NCBI RefSeq assembly: GCF_963678635.1
Contig: NC_087069.1
Span: forward strand, 15,538,660-15,602,659
Direction: 5' to 3'
Length of the DNA stretch: 64,000 nucleotides
From: Symsagittifera roscoffensis
Lineage: Eukaryota > Xenacoelomorpha > Acoela > Convolutidae
Every line of letters starts with the position of its first letter. Position 1 is the first letter of the stretch. Below the pieces are notes generated by a model. The model saw only the letters and a program-made list of their open reading frames with translations. It searched no databases and was not told the origin of the DNA. A program made the translations under genes and the position numbers. Shown in pieces: positions 11,431-23,202 of the stretch.

Positions 11431-14400
11431 CCAAATTTCAAATCCACACAGTTAAGCATTGGGCAAAAACATGGTTGAAATAATCTTATTTCCGCTTGCT
11501 TTGTTGACCCTTCTTAATGAAGTCTTTTTAAATCTGAACCAGTAAGTAATTATTTTAAAACTTGACACAAAATCAATTACTTACTGGTTCAGATTTCAAA
11601 AGACTTCATTAAGAAGGGTCAACAAAGCAAGCGGAAATAAGAATATTTCAATCATGCTTTTTCACAATGCTTAACAGTGTGGATTTGAAATTTGTTTTTT
11701 TTGGTCAAAACTGTATTTGTAGCCGGCATTAGCTTTTTCCACTTTCCCCTCATATTTCAAAGTTTCTATTTTCAGAGTTATTTTTACATGTAATTATGGC
11801 TAAATGCGTGACTTTACGATATAACCTATGAAGAATGGTAAATTTTACTGTCGTTCTAAGGAACGTCTCTTTCATCCAATAGTGGTATAATTCTTGGCCC
11901 CATTGTTGGTCAATTAGAATTAGTTTTGATGAATTTTTACCAGATATAAACATGCAGTTCAAAGAGTAAGGGTCCTAAAAAGTTTCTAATAATTTGAAAA
12001 GTTTTGTATCGAATGGTTCAAAAATTCGAAGCTAAGTTGTTTTCCCTTTTTGTTTAACAATTTTCCAGCTCTTTGGTGAGTGATGTCTTGCATTTGGAAC
12101 TTCTTAAGTGAAAAAGTTGAACAAGAAGCTGTTTCGCAGGGCTGGCAGTGGTGATGTCGGCCATCATCGACGGAGAAGGAACTGCGACTGGAGAAAAAAT
12201 GTGCTACAAGTTCTCCCAGAAGCAACCTATTCCTGCATATCTCTTTGCCATTGCTGTTGGAAATTTAGTCAAGCATGATTTCGGGTGAGTGGTCATATTT
12301 CTAATACAGTAAACAGAAAAAGGATACTGTCATGTACTGTCATTTACTATAGATAATTGTTAATAAAATAGAAGCCTTATGGTAGGGTTTTTTGTGGCGT
12401 GATTCAAGTATATCCGATGACAATGCCTTAACGCTACAATAAGTGTCAAAAGTAACTTCGGTTGTTATCTATCTATGGATAATCGATCAATAGACTAAAT
12501 TTAAGTAACTTTTAAGAAGCTTTTTAGAGGCGAGTATTCTTGAGAGTTCCAGTTTTAGAAAATTCCTTTCGTTTTGCAGGCATCGATGCGCTGTATGGAC
12601 TGAATCGGAAATTCTCGATAAATGTGCTTATGAATTTGCCGATGTCGAAAGTATCCTGCAAATTGCGGAAAGTATTTGCGGGCCATATCAGTGGACGAGA
12701 TATGATTTCCTGGTGCTGCCTATGACATTTCCTTTTGGAGGAATGGAGAATCCTAATATGACCTTTTTGTCGCCTACTTTACTGGCAGGAGATAGATCTA
12801 TGGTGTCTGTTTTGGCGCATGAAATTACTCATTCGTGGACTGGCAATCTGGTTACAACCGTCTCATGGGAGCATTTCTGGCTGAACGAAGGCTGGACCAG
12901 ATTCATTGAGGATAAAATAAAAGCGGTGATGGAAAAAGATGAATCATATCGCAAGTTTCTGTTGAACAAGGAGCAAAAACACCTGAACGATAGTCTCGAA
13001 GAGTTTGAAAGGTTGCAGAAACCAGAATTGACAGCATTGGTTCCAAATTTGACCAATCGCGATCCAGAAGATGCTTTCTCAGCAGTGCCTTATGAAAAAG
13101 GATGCATGTTGCTAACCTATGTTGAAAGTTTAGTAGGCGGACCTGAAGCTTTTGCGCCGTATATCAAAAACTACGTGGAGACTTTCAAAGATACACCAAT
13201 CAGGACCAAAGCGTGGCTGGAGCATCTTATAAAGTATTTTCCAGCTAAAGCTGATGTCTTAAAAGCACAACCCTGGGAACAGATTTTTACAAGTCCTGGA
13301 AGAAGTGTTGTTACAATTGATTTGGATAATCCGTTGACTGATAAATGCAAAGAAGTCGTTCAAAAATGGACAGAAGCCTCCACTGCTGAAGATTACGATA
13401 GAATCGTTGCCGAGTATCCAGACCTGAAAACGTGGAGTCAGGACTTGAAAATTGCAATTTTGGGCTCTTTGAGAGAACATGAATTGATTTGGCCGGAGGA
13501 GAAGTTTGAAAAATTGACCGGACAATTTGAACTGAGAGACACGAATAACATTGAACTGCGGACCCCTTGGATAAGGTATTCTAATGTGCATGTTTAACAA
13601 ACAGCATTTAAGTTAGTGGTTCCAAGAGAATTTTTCTTTTGAGAAAAACTAGTTCGTTAAAATATAAATTCAGAATCGCTGTTGCGCTTCAGTTATACCG
13701 GTTATCAAGTTTTACGTTTTTTTTTTTCGAGGGTTTCCGGAAAATTTTTTGATGAAAGTATCGGAATTCCTTTTTTTGCACATTTAAAATTGATCTAACG
13801 AAGTGAAGGCGTGTCTGTCGATAGCTTAGTATAAATTACCATTTGTATCTGAAGTGGTTCAGCTGTAAAATTGAAAGAAAAGGTAATGCTCGAAGTAGGT
13901 GTGCGGCAGACTACTTATAATGAAGTTTACATGTAGCGAAAATGAGAAGTTGCTACGAAATTTCTCAGATATTTTTTTTCGGTAAAATTTTGCCGCACAA
14001 ATCATGCGCAATTGATAAACTTTTCACGAAATTTAAGCAGGTCTCTTAAGTGCAACCGTTTCAACTAAATTACTGGAAAATGGTTTCTATTCATAGCATA
14101 GAAGTTCTTAATAATTTGAAATCTTCATTTTTTGAGTTGCTTTATGAAGAGATATTTGGTATTTTGAAGAGCTAATTAAATTCAAACCGTTGCAATCGAT
14201 GTCTCTATATTTCGCTAAATTTAGCTTGGTTCAAACTTATCATTTCTAAAATTGCATCTGTGATCGGAACTTTCTGTTGAAATAACACAACCATATGCTT
14301 TTCTGGTAACCTCCTATGTTTTAGAATGGGCCTCAAAAGTGGGATCGATTCCTCCATCGAACCGGCACTAGAACTGGTGAAAACATGCGGGCGAATGAAG

Positions 14401-14550
14401 TTCCTCCGACCTGTGTACGTGTCGCTCTATGAAAACGAGAGTTCTCGACAGAGGGCGATCGACACTTTCCTGAGTATGCAACAGTACATGAACCCTATTT
14501 CCGCTAATAGGGTTGCGATTGACCTAAAACTGAAAAGTGAGCAGGCCTGA
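10611..14550 (+). CDS. LTA4H: Leukotriene A4 hydrolase / M1 aminopeptidase, five coding exons
   Basis: Exons: 10611-10944, 11232-11411, 12140-12284, 12580-13575, 14325-14550. The phases chain exactly (1,1,2,2) to give 1881 nt, 626 residues; human LTA4H has 611. It is a bifunctional cytosolic zinc enzyme: epoxide hydrolase converting LTA4 to LTB4, and aminopeptidase. Visible motifs: LFPCQDTPGVK, the exopeptidase GGMEN near 273-277, zinc motif HEITH at 300-304 with the third ligand Glu at 323 (WLNEG), and VPYEKG carrying the family's catalytic Tyr. The C-terminal helical domain ends with GRMKFLRPVY and MNPISANRVAIDLKLK, as in the family. A TTTCAG acceptor lies just before the first ATG, implying a 5' UTR exon upstream. 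The 5' part is duplicated (6137-6938). Whether animal-type LTB4 synthesis occurs here is not shown; peptidase residues are intact. Confidence 0.93.
11432..11694. repeat. Large near-perfect palindrome (foldback element) in LTA4H intron 2
   Basis: The left arm 11432-11551 and right arm 11575-11694 are inverted copies with few mismatches, separated by a 23-nt loop. Landmarks are TTACTTACTGGTTCAGATTT and ACTTCATTAAGAAGGGTCAA in the right arm, mirrored in the left. A diverged single arm lies after copy A at 6957-7025. It starts within ~20 nt of the duplication end, so it probably took part in, or was inserted at, that junction. Confidence 0.9.
12580..13575 (+). CDS. LTA4H: LTA4H exon 4: catalytic zinc-peptidase exon
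   Basis: This 996-nt exon holds the whole M1 catalytic core. Acceptor TTTTGCAG|GC and donor ATAAG|GTATTC are both in phase 2. In order it encodes WTESEILDKCAYEF, PYQWTRYDFLVLP, FGGMENPNMTF, HEITHSWTGNLVT, HFWLNEG, SAVPYEKGCMLLTYVE and the start of the helical C-terminal domain (AQPWEQIFTSPG). All three zinc ligands and the general-base Glu are present. Reading past the donor reaches a stop within eight codons, so the splice is needed to reach the last exon. Confidence 0.93.
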
Positions 14551-14788
14551 AATAAGTATGAGCTAACAACTGTCTTCAACTGAGAATTGATCTTGATTTC
14601 TGAACTGATTCGTCGTGTTATCATTACTTCAAGTAAATAGACATATTTTGTAATTGGAATTTTTTTTGCTAAAATTGCTATATGATTTTAATGGTGCTGT
14701 ATTAATCCAGATCGTTTTTTGTACTTCCATAATTTTACCCCCTGCATTTTCCTGGGGCTATTTGCATTAATTTTTACCAAGCTTTGCT

Positions 14789-14794
14789 AATAAA
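14789..14794 (+). terminator. Candidate polyadenylation signal for LTA4H
   Basis: AATAAA lies about 240 nt after the LTA4H stop codon, followed by a T-rich stretch. Plausible, though such hexamers are common in this AT-rich sequence. Confidence 0.45.
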
Positions 14795-14799
14795 CTACG

Positions 14800-15530
14800 T
14801 GTTTTTATTCAAAAATCGCTTCGAGTAATCTGATGTCAAACAACTGGGGCGAAAAAATGACTTCAACCGAACAATTTAATAATTTTATTGACAATAAAAT
14901 CTAATATTGGAAGTTTGTTGAATTTCGGTTGCAAATAAATTACATTCCATCATTGAGCCGAATGTTGTTTAATTGGAGTTAAGTGTTGTGTAGCATAAAT
15001 TTATACAAACTTGCCCAACTAATAATTTTTGGAAACAAATTTTTCATTGACACTATTTAATGAGGTTCTGTCTACCTTAAAATGTCATTCCCTATCAATT
15101 ATGAGCATATATGCGTCTTAGGCGCCTATTATTTTTAAAATTTACTTTTTAGTTGGTTGTAAACTTACCAGCTCTGATTTGGTATGATTTCAGTTTTTTA
15201 TTTATTCTATGAAAGGAAGGCTTAGGAAGAGCAGATGTGTGAATTTAAGGCCCTGAAATGCACATTTCTCCTGTTTCCAAGCCTTCCCTATCTTTGTAGC
15301 GATAAGTTTGATTTGATAAAAAAGTTCGAGTGAGGACTTGTCGGCTTTGTTGCCGCTCTGTAAGTTTTTTCCGATTCGTACTGCATACCTTATGGTCTTG
15401 GCATGTTTTTTCAAGCTGAACTGTTTTCAAAGCATATCGAAACATGAGCAAATATTGGAATTCAATTTTTGTCGACTAATTCGCCATGTTTTTTTTCGTG
15501 CTGTGATTGAAAAAATCTCAATAAATAGTT
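14800..15530. other. Intergenic sequence, nothing recognised
   Basis: AT-rich, with short frames on both strands. Part of it (15330-15420) resembles 'gttgccgctc tgtaagttttttcc' stretches found near the monomer arrays, so it may be old repeat debris. No supported gene. Confidence 0.4.
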
Positions 15531-18500
15531 TTGCTTAGAAATTTCGAAAACTTGTTTCGAAATTTCGTCAACCCGTGCAACAATAGACCGGTACATATTA
15601 ACGAAAGGTTATCAAAACATGATTCGGGATTGAAAATTGAAGCTGAATCGAGAGGCATGATTGTTTCTACATGGAATTCTACTCCTTTTGTGAAAGTTAA
15701 AGATATCGGAGGAAATTTTAAAAGTGTCAAGGTACTATGGAGGAGTTGGAGGGCCTAAGCAACACTGCGGTTAGCAAAGTCAACACTATCAGGTCAGCTA
15801 AAACTAATTCGGAAATTTTGTATAGTAAGGTTTTGAAGGACAATATAACACCGGCTAAAAAGCGTTTTCGCTTTCAAGTTTTACCATCGCCAGCATCTAT
15901 AACTAACGAAGAAATGCAAACTCTGAAAAGTGAATTGGTCAAGCATATGGATGATGATAATACTTTATTGGATTTCATTAAAGGATTCGTGGGCGGTACT
16001 ATGCAGTCATATGAAACAGTAAACGATGAGTAAAGTACTTTCAACATACAACTTAACTTAACCTTAACTTAACCACTTAATTTATTGCCTTATTTGTTTG
16101 TTGGACTTGGGAAACTTAATGGAGGCAAATACTGGGGAAACTGAGAGCGTTTTCTTTCTTAACATAAGATCACTTAGATTACATCATGACCAGCTTTTTG
16201 TTTTGGTTGATTCACTCAAGAAAAAATATTTACTTATAGCTTTATGCGAAACATGGTTGACAGAAAATGATTGTTTGGAAATGTTCAGTTGGATGGTTAT
16301 CAGAAAGGAGTTTTTACAAATAGGGAAAAAGGGGTGGTGGTGTAGCTTTTTTTTGTAAAAACTGTAGTTGAATTTGTTCTTCAAGATCTGAAATCAGATT
16401 TGGAATATCTAGCTATAACTATTTGCAGCAATTTAACTAAGTTTAATAATATTTACGTTGTCTACAGACCACCTGATCACACGTGTCTAAAATTTTTGGA
16501 AAGTCTGGATACTCTGTTGAATGAACTTCGATTTTTAAAAGGAACACCTATAATCGTGGGAGATTTCAATATTTACATATTTTCGAGTGATAAGAAATCA
16601 GAAGTTTACAGTTATAAATTGCTTCTGAAATCTTTTAACTTGGATGTTTTCTTGAGTGAACCAACCAGAGTCACTAAAAATAGTGCAACCTGCATTGATC
16701 ATTGGATTTCAGGAGATTTTTTCCAGTAACAGTAGTTAAATCAACAATTAGTGACCACTATGCATTGTTTGGTGAATTGCCATTTACTATCGCTAAGGTT
16801 GCTAAAACTGTTTCTTATGCCAGAAATATTAAAGTACTGAATCGTGACGACAACGTAATTAAACTACTATTTCTGCTACATATCGAATTGGAAAAATTGA
16901 TCGTAAATAATTCCGTGAATTTTAAAATTCCGTTTTTAATTCGGTCAACGATCAATGTTTTTGATAGGTTTTGCACTTCTTAATTAGTTGATATCAAAAA
17001 ATATTGGAAAAAAACTTGGATAACCAAAAATGTTAAAAAACTGTGCAAAAACAGAGATACTGCGCATAAAAGAATGATTACTTTTCCCAATAATGAAACT
17101 AAAAGAAAGTTCAAACAATTGAGGAATGAAACCAAAAAAGAAATTGCGATAGAAAAGCGAAAGTTTTATGACAATGAGTTGGGTAACTCTAATGACTCAA
17201 AAAGAATGTTTCAAGTTTTTAATAAGTTTTGTGGAAAAAAGAAATTTAGTTCAAATAAGTTAGAGGTGAATGATTAATTTTTTTGTAGCCATTGGACCTC
17301 AACTTTCAAAAAAAAATTGGGGATTTCAAATATGTTGATAGAATCTCTCGCAATTGCGAGACTTTTGTTTTCTTACCCACTGACATTGACGAAATGGCAA
17401 CAGTTATTAAGAATTTTAAAAACAAACATTCGACTGGTCATGAAGGGTTGAGTAATATGATGGTTAAACTTTGTGTACCAGTCATTATGAAGCTCATGGT
17501 TGTTTGCTTTAATGAAATGTTCATCGAAGAGACTTTTCCTGATATTTGCAAAATTGCGAACGTAATTGTTTTCTTCAAAAGTGGAAGTGACATTGATTTT
17601 AATAGTTACCGGACAATTAGCAAATTTTTTGAAAAACTTATTCACCGACGAATGATAAAATTTTTACAGAAATTCAAAATACTTTGTCCTGAACAATTTG
17701 GGTTCAGACCAAAGCACTCATGTGTACATGCAATTACACGGATAACTGAATATATGCGCATAGTTTTGGAGCAAAAAGATTATGGAATGACCTTCTTTCT
17801 GGATTTTAAAAAGGCATTTGACACTGTTGACCATGATATTTTAATCATTAATTTAGAAAAATATGGATTTCGTGGAAAAATTTTTAAATTTGCTACAAAA
17901 CTATTTAACTAACAGGGTACAATATGTGACTGATGGTACCATAAATTCGTCTTTAGAAAAAATAATTTGTGGTGTGCCCCAGGGCTTAGTTTTGGGCCTT
18001 TAATGTTTTTGATATAAATCAATGATATTTCAATTTTGAATGAAGTAACTGAAATAAGTCTTTTTGCTGATGACACTGCAATTGTAGGTTCTGGAAAAAT
18101 ACCAATGTTTATAAAAGAAATCAGCAAAGATATCCAGAACTTTAATGACTGATGCAATGTCAACAAGCTATCGATTAATACGGACAAGAGTAAACTAATG
18201 GCTTTTGGAAAAGACCTATCGGATTCCAAAATTTCATTTGCTGGCCAGACTATGGAAAATATGGATAGTTTTAAATATTTGGGCATCGAAGTTGACAAAA
18301 AACTGAATTTTAATAATCAAACGGAAAAAATTGGCAAAAAAGATGTCGAAATTCACTGGTGTTTTGTACCGAGGAAGATCATGCTTCTCTAAACAGTCAT
18401 TACTTAAGTTTTACTCGGCATACGTGATTCTGATAATTTCCTATGGCTTCATAGCGTACGGATGATGTACTTCGAAAACAAATTTTGATAAAATTTTCTT

Positions 18501-18650
18501 GATACAGAAAAAAATTATAAGAACCATTTTTTTCTTCGTAAGTATGATCATGCAGCAAAATGTGTATGAAATGTTCATCAGCCAATTGTTCTGAGGCAAT
18601 GTTTCAGTTCTTAGATGTGTCCTTCTTGAACTTTTTAAATCTTCAATCAA
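15531..18650 (+). mobile_element. Degenerate non-LTR retrotransposon (LINE) with APE endonuclease and RT
   Basis: Broken open frames read in order. 15531-16033: a possible ORF1 remnant (STWNSTPFVKVKDIGG, then MEELEGLSNTAV in another frame), not recognised. 16098-16780: APE-type endonuclease (NIRSLR, ALCETWLTEND, VVYRPPDH, IIVGDFN, ending TISDHYALFG). 17074-17277: linker. 17292-18390: reverse transcriptase (NVIVFFKSGS, FEKLIHRRMIKFL, EQFGFRPKHSC, FFLDFKKAFDTVDHDIL, then GVPQGLVLG and SLFADDTAIVG, KSKLMAFG). Frame changes and stops separate almost every block (for example after LFN at 17912 and after VLGL near 18002), so this copy is dead. Motif order fits the jockey/CR1-like group of LINEs; the exact clade is not resolved. 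Confidence 0.88.
17292..18392 (+). pseudogene. LINE reverse transcriptase domain, frameshifted
   Basis: The first frame (17292-17912) covers the fingers and palm up to the KKAFDTVDHDIL motif, which carries the first catalytic Asp. After a stop the domain continues in other frames, with GVPQG (about 17974) and FADD (about 18063-18075), the pair of metal-binding aspartates. The last piece (18198-18392) holds the thumb-like KYLGIEVDKKLNF. All core motifs remain recognisable, so inactivation looks moderate in age. Confidence 0.85.
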
Positions 18651-19666
18651 GAAAAATGGGTAGACTCACGCGCACGGGGTAGTTTAGGATGTTTGTCACT
18701 ACCTTTAAGAAAAACAAAGTTAGCTCAAAATTCGATGTTCTACAAAACTCTGAAATTTTTCAACTTTTTTGATGTCAAAAGATTTGTTACCCCTCAATCT
18801 TAATATTCTGACAAGCAAAAGAAAGATTTTTTCGTCAAACTTAAAAATATATACCTGAATGACAACCGATTGCTTGTTGACATGCTAATAGGATGATTAT
18901 TTGTGGAATCCAAAGGTGCAACTTTAATAACTCTGTTTTTGCCGTCACTTATTTACCTAGGTTTCCCTCGGGTTACTGCCAGTTGGGCTGTACTGCCCGT
19001 ACAGTATTTGATGCAGTTTATTAGTTCATTAATGTTCTCTAAACTGTATCGAAATTCAAATTCAAATGGTTAATAATTTTTGCCTAAAAGTTTCATGTGC
19101 ATATTTAATGATTTAGTTGCGACAGTCTGAAGAAATAAGTAAGAATTGAATTTGTGTTAAGTGAAAAGCTGTAAAAAGTCATTATGATTGTAGTTAAAAT
19201 ATTGGGCACTGGTTGAACAGCAATCTGGGAATCTCCGTAGCGTTAGATGTTATTTGATCATATCTAAATGAACTACCAAACAAATAAATAGCGTGCCTTG
19301 TTGCTGAGCAAAAAACAAAAAGTTTCTCGACGACAGTTGTTTTTGTTTTGCATTTCTAAATCAACAGTGCAAAGGGCCTTCAAATAAAACTACACTCCGC
19401 AAAAGAAAAGAATGAATTAAGGAACCTGAATTCGCTGTGAAACCCCGTGCGTCAAAATTTCTCCCTATTCTGAGTTATGGGATCAAAGATTATGCGAGTA
19501 AAGGACTGAAAGTAAAGAACATTCAAGTTCTGCGTTGTCCAGGACTACTTCGCTGAAGGCAACATGATACGCCTTTAAAAAAAGTGAGAGAAAAAAGATA
19601 AAGGGTAGAGACAGTAATAGCTGAATGGCTGGATCTAACTGCTACGATGATTGAATCTTCCTTTTT
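18651..19666. other. LINE 3' flank / intergenic, nothing recognised
   Basis: Probably includes the LINE 3' end, but I find no clear terminal repeat or target-site duplication. No supported gene or RNA. Confidence 0.35.
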
Positions 19667-22498
19667 ACGCTTGCGATTAGTGAGCGTTATCAAATTTGAA
19701 TACAGACTTTTTTCGGGTGAAAAATTGTTTAACAGAACCACTTGTGTCAGTTGGTATCTTGGTTCAGAATGAGTTCAAATTGCTTACATTTTACGGCATA
19801 CTTGGTCTTGAGGTAACGAATACACGGCTGTTTTCAAGTTCCCCTTTTGATTTTTCTGAAATTCGTAATATAAAAGTCTACTTAAACTGACTTTTGATGT
19901 TTACACACCAATGCTTGTGTTATAGTATGAACTACATATTTTTTTCCAACCTAAGTCGCAAATATTGTAGCGACGCTAATTTTGTTGCGGCTAAATGTGT
20001 TCATTTTGAAAGTGTTCAGTTTGATCAATAACCAGCTATTAAGTACAGACAATGCTAAGGATATTAAAACAGACTATTTAATTACAAATTTCTGTTTGAT
20101 AAAAAAAGGTATTATGACAATGTATGGGATCGGTTTTTTTAGACGCTTTGAAAAATTTTCGTTTTCTCAAAAACTGCTCTACCGAATTTCAAAAGAGTGG
20201 TACTAATGGCGAGTCCGGCCACTCCCCTGTTTGCCTGCATACTCACTTAGTCTCTTTCTACCCTACCCCACTTTCTGCAGCCTTCGAAAAAATGTTTGGT
20301 GGAATTTTTGAACCCATTTTTCTAGATTTTGTTTGTATTTTCACGAAAACGACACACAAAATCTAAGATATTGGGGTTAATGGATAGAACAAGTCAAGTG
20401 AACCTCCCCTGTATAAACGGCTGCGCCCAAATTTTGTTACACAAAATGTTATGGCCCTCAAAACATTCAGTTGTCTGAGATTTTAGTTTCAACGGAACGG
20501 ATGGGTTTTGGAGAGCTCCCCTGCTTTAGTGGTTACGCTCAAAGTTTTTCTATTTCGATTTTTCTCTAAAACTACACTTTCAAATCTAAGTTTTGGTTTC
20601 AATGAGTAGAATTGGTTTTGGGAAGCTCCGCTGTATAAATGATTTTGCTTCAATTTTTTTAACACAAAGTTATGACCCTCCGAATAGTACTATTTTCGAT
20701 TTTTTGACAGTTTTTTCAAAGTTGACTTCTCTCGAAAAGTACCCTCTCAATTCTTAGAATTTGGCTTCCATAAGTAGAAGGGGCTGTGAGAAGCTCTCCT
20801 GCAAAAGCGGTTACGACCAGGTTTTTTACACAAAAAGTTATGACCCTCGGACCTCGGAAAAGTCGAATTTTTGACTGTTTCTTAAACGTTTTTGTTTTTC
20901 TCAAAAACTACCCTCCCGAATCTGAGATCTTGCTTTCAATGAAGAGAGAAAGGGCTCTCTGTGTAAGCACTCACGTTCAATTTTCCTCACACAAAAAAGT
21001 TATGGGCTTTAGAAAAAACAATGTTTTGATTTCTTAACCGTTTTAAATTTTTGACTTCTCGAAAACAACTCAATCTGATATCAAATGTTAAATCAAGGCA
21101 ACAGGTTGTAAGAAGCCTCCGTGCATAACTGCTTAAAATTTGAGCAAGAAACAGGTTTCTTGGACAAATTCAAAAATATCACACAGGCACCTTCAGCTTT
21201 AGCTGGGCCTCTGGTAGTTTTTTTTAGTTTTAAGGTATCAGGGATATGTAGTGTAAAGGTAGGGAAGGAGATCCGCCACAAAATAAGAAGGTGCGAACTT
21301 GGGCAGTGTCGGATGTTTTTATGAATTTTTTCGTATACTGGTTAAAATGCGTCCGCTCTATATATTGAGGCATGTTAGTTATTATTTTTTTTTTCAAACT
21401 GACGGGTTCTGCTAATGCGTCATAATTGGGTTGCGTCACTTAGCAATTATGTAGACTCATAATTGGCGTGCGTCACTTGAGAAATTTTGTTGACTCAAAG
21501 CTTTACTCATTCAGTTTTCAGGTTTTCCCAGTTGCTTTATCGGTGATGTTTTTGCTTGAGTATGAGAAATGCATCTTTGCCTCTGTGTAGTAACGTGTCC
21601 TTTTGTTTTCTTGCAGTAAAGAAGAAAAGAATAAATCCATAAGCTAAATTTTGCTTTCAATAATAGAAGTATAAATGGCGCAAAGAAACGTGAATTTCAT
21701 CCAGTTTCGAAAAGAATCAATTTCATAGAATTTTCTAGAGAACTAGAAAATTTAATTATTGGACCAATTTCTACTGATTGGGTTAGTTGTATGAAAAATT
21801 TTTTATTATAGAGAAAATTAAAAGTTTTAAGCGTGATATAATTTTTTCTTGACAATCAAAAGCTGAAAATGATTGAAAATTTTTTTTTGCGATTATTGAC
21901 TTTTTTAATATCTCACTTGGCTGTTCTTTTTTTTGTCTCATCTGTTATTTTTAAGTCCTTTGATCGTATGTCAATTTTCCCAGTTAAGCCGGACATTTTC
22001 GTTCAAAGTTTCGTGAATGACAAAGAGACGAGTCTGATCCAGACAGTGAGCTTAATAGGCAATTATGAAACAAAGTGAGGCAAACAAAGTAGAAGCAACG
22101 CACCCAATTAGTTGAAAATGGTTAGCCGAACAACTAACTGTGTCCCACCAGAACGTCTTCATTTTGTTTGTTTAGCTCGCTATTGAGGATACTATCTAGA
22201 TCAGACCCGTCTCTTTGTCCTTCACCTAAAGTTTATCGCATACTTTGAGGAACATTTTTCTGTCAATTTGAGATATCAATTTCCTGCGCTTATGTGCAAA
22301 AGATATTCAATATGCGATGATTTTTGTAAATTTTTGAAGGTTAAGAAGTTGGAATTTGTGAATGTGCCGGGCTTAACCATGCGCAATTTTATTCACTTAC
22401 GATGATGCTTACTGCGTAAGCCAGACTTATTTGAAAGTGCTCAAATAATCTTTCCAAAACGTATCGAGGCAGGTCAATTGGTCCTTGTTTTTCCCTAG
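19667..22498 (+). mobile_element. HINE/pearl-like element with ~162 bp monomers, fullest unit
   Basis: The head hairpin is at 19667-19687 (one arm mutated: GATTAGTGAGCG). Monomers run about 20220-21130. The block 'aaaagttatgaccctcgg' recurs near 20670, 20836 and 20998, a spacing of 162-166 bp, each time followed by 'tctcgaaaactaccctc'. The tail at 22370-22498 (ACGATGATGCTTACTGCGTA, CTCAAATAATC, ending CCCTAG) matches the tail at 5506 and 9980. A separate foldback sits inside at 22018-22220. Non-coding. Helitron affinity is inferred from the CTAG end and monomer design. Confidence 0.6.
22018..22220. repeat. Foldback insertion with ~40 bp inverted arms
   Basis: GACAAAGAGACGAGTCTGAT at 22018 is mirrored by ATCAGACCCGTCTCTTTGTC ending at 22219, with further pairing inward (ACAGT / ACTAT, CTTAATAG / CTATTGAG). 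The ~120 bp centre does not pair. It lies inside the repeat element at 19667-22498, so it is the younger insertion. Confidence 0.75.
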
Positions 22499-23202
22499 TA
22501 GACTAAATATTGAAGGAAATTATTGTTTCATTTTCATGAGTGTCCATTTTTATACAACGGGTTTGCGTATTCTTCACTTGAAGTTTCTGTTGCATCTTGA
22601 GCTGATCTGTCACACGATGATCCAAATGAAGTCAAGTGTTCCGGGTGGGCATGAAGAAACACTATCACTCTAAATAACCCCAATTGCAGTATTTTTATTA
22701 TGATTTGGTATAATGACACCTTACAGAAACTTCCGAAAGCAGACATCACGTGTCTAAAGATGATCTCCCAGACTGGGCTTTTTAGGATGATGCTTTCTAA
22801 AAAATTATCTATTTTTCAAACTGGTTCCAAACTGTTTTTTTTAAGATGATTTACAAAAAAAATATTTTGATAAATGTGGACCTATAATAGAAACTATTTA
22901 TATGGATCAGTATTTATATGATTATTTGTGAATGGATATCCTGTAACATTAACCAATGCTTTAATTTTCGGTTTATTTGGGGAAAAGTTTTTGTCCAAAC
23001 ATCATACTACGAAATTGTGCAAGCAGATTGTTGCTTTGTTCTGGTGCATGACCATGGTGAACTTTCATTCACTCAAGATCATACAATATCAAGTGTGATA
23101 TTATTTTAAAATCGTTTTAACGGCAATTAACAGAAAAACGTGCTTTAGAAAACTCTTCAAGCCTTCGATTTTTAGGCTTCAGAAACTGCTGCAAAGCTCT
23201 TT
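22499..23202. other. Intergenic sequence, nothing recognised
   Basis: AT-rich, with short frames only on either strand and no splice-supported exon. Confidence 0.4.
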
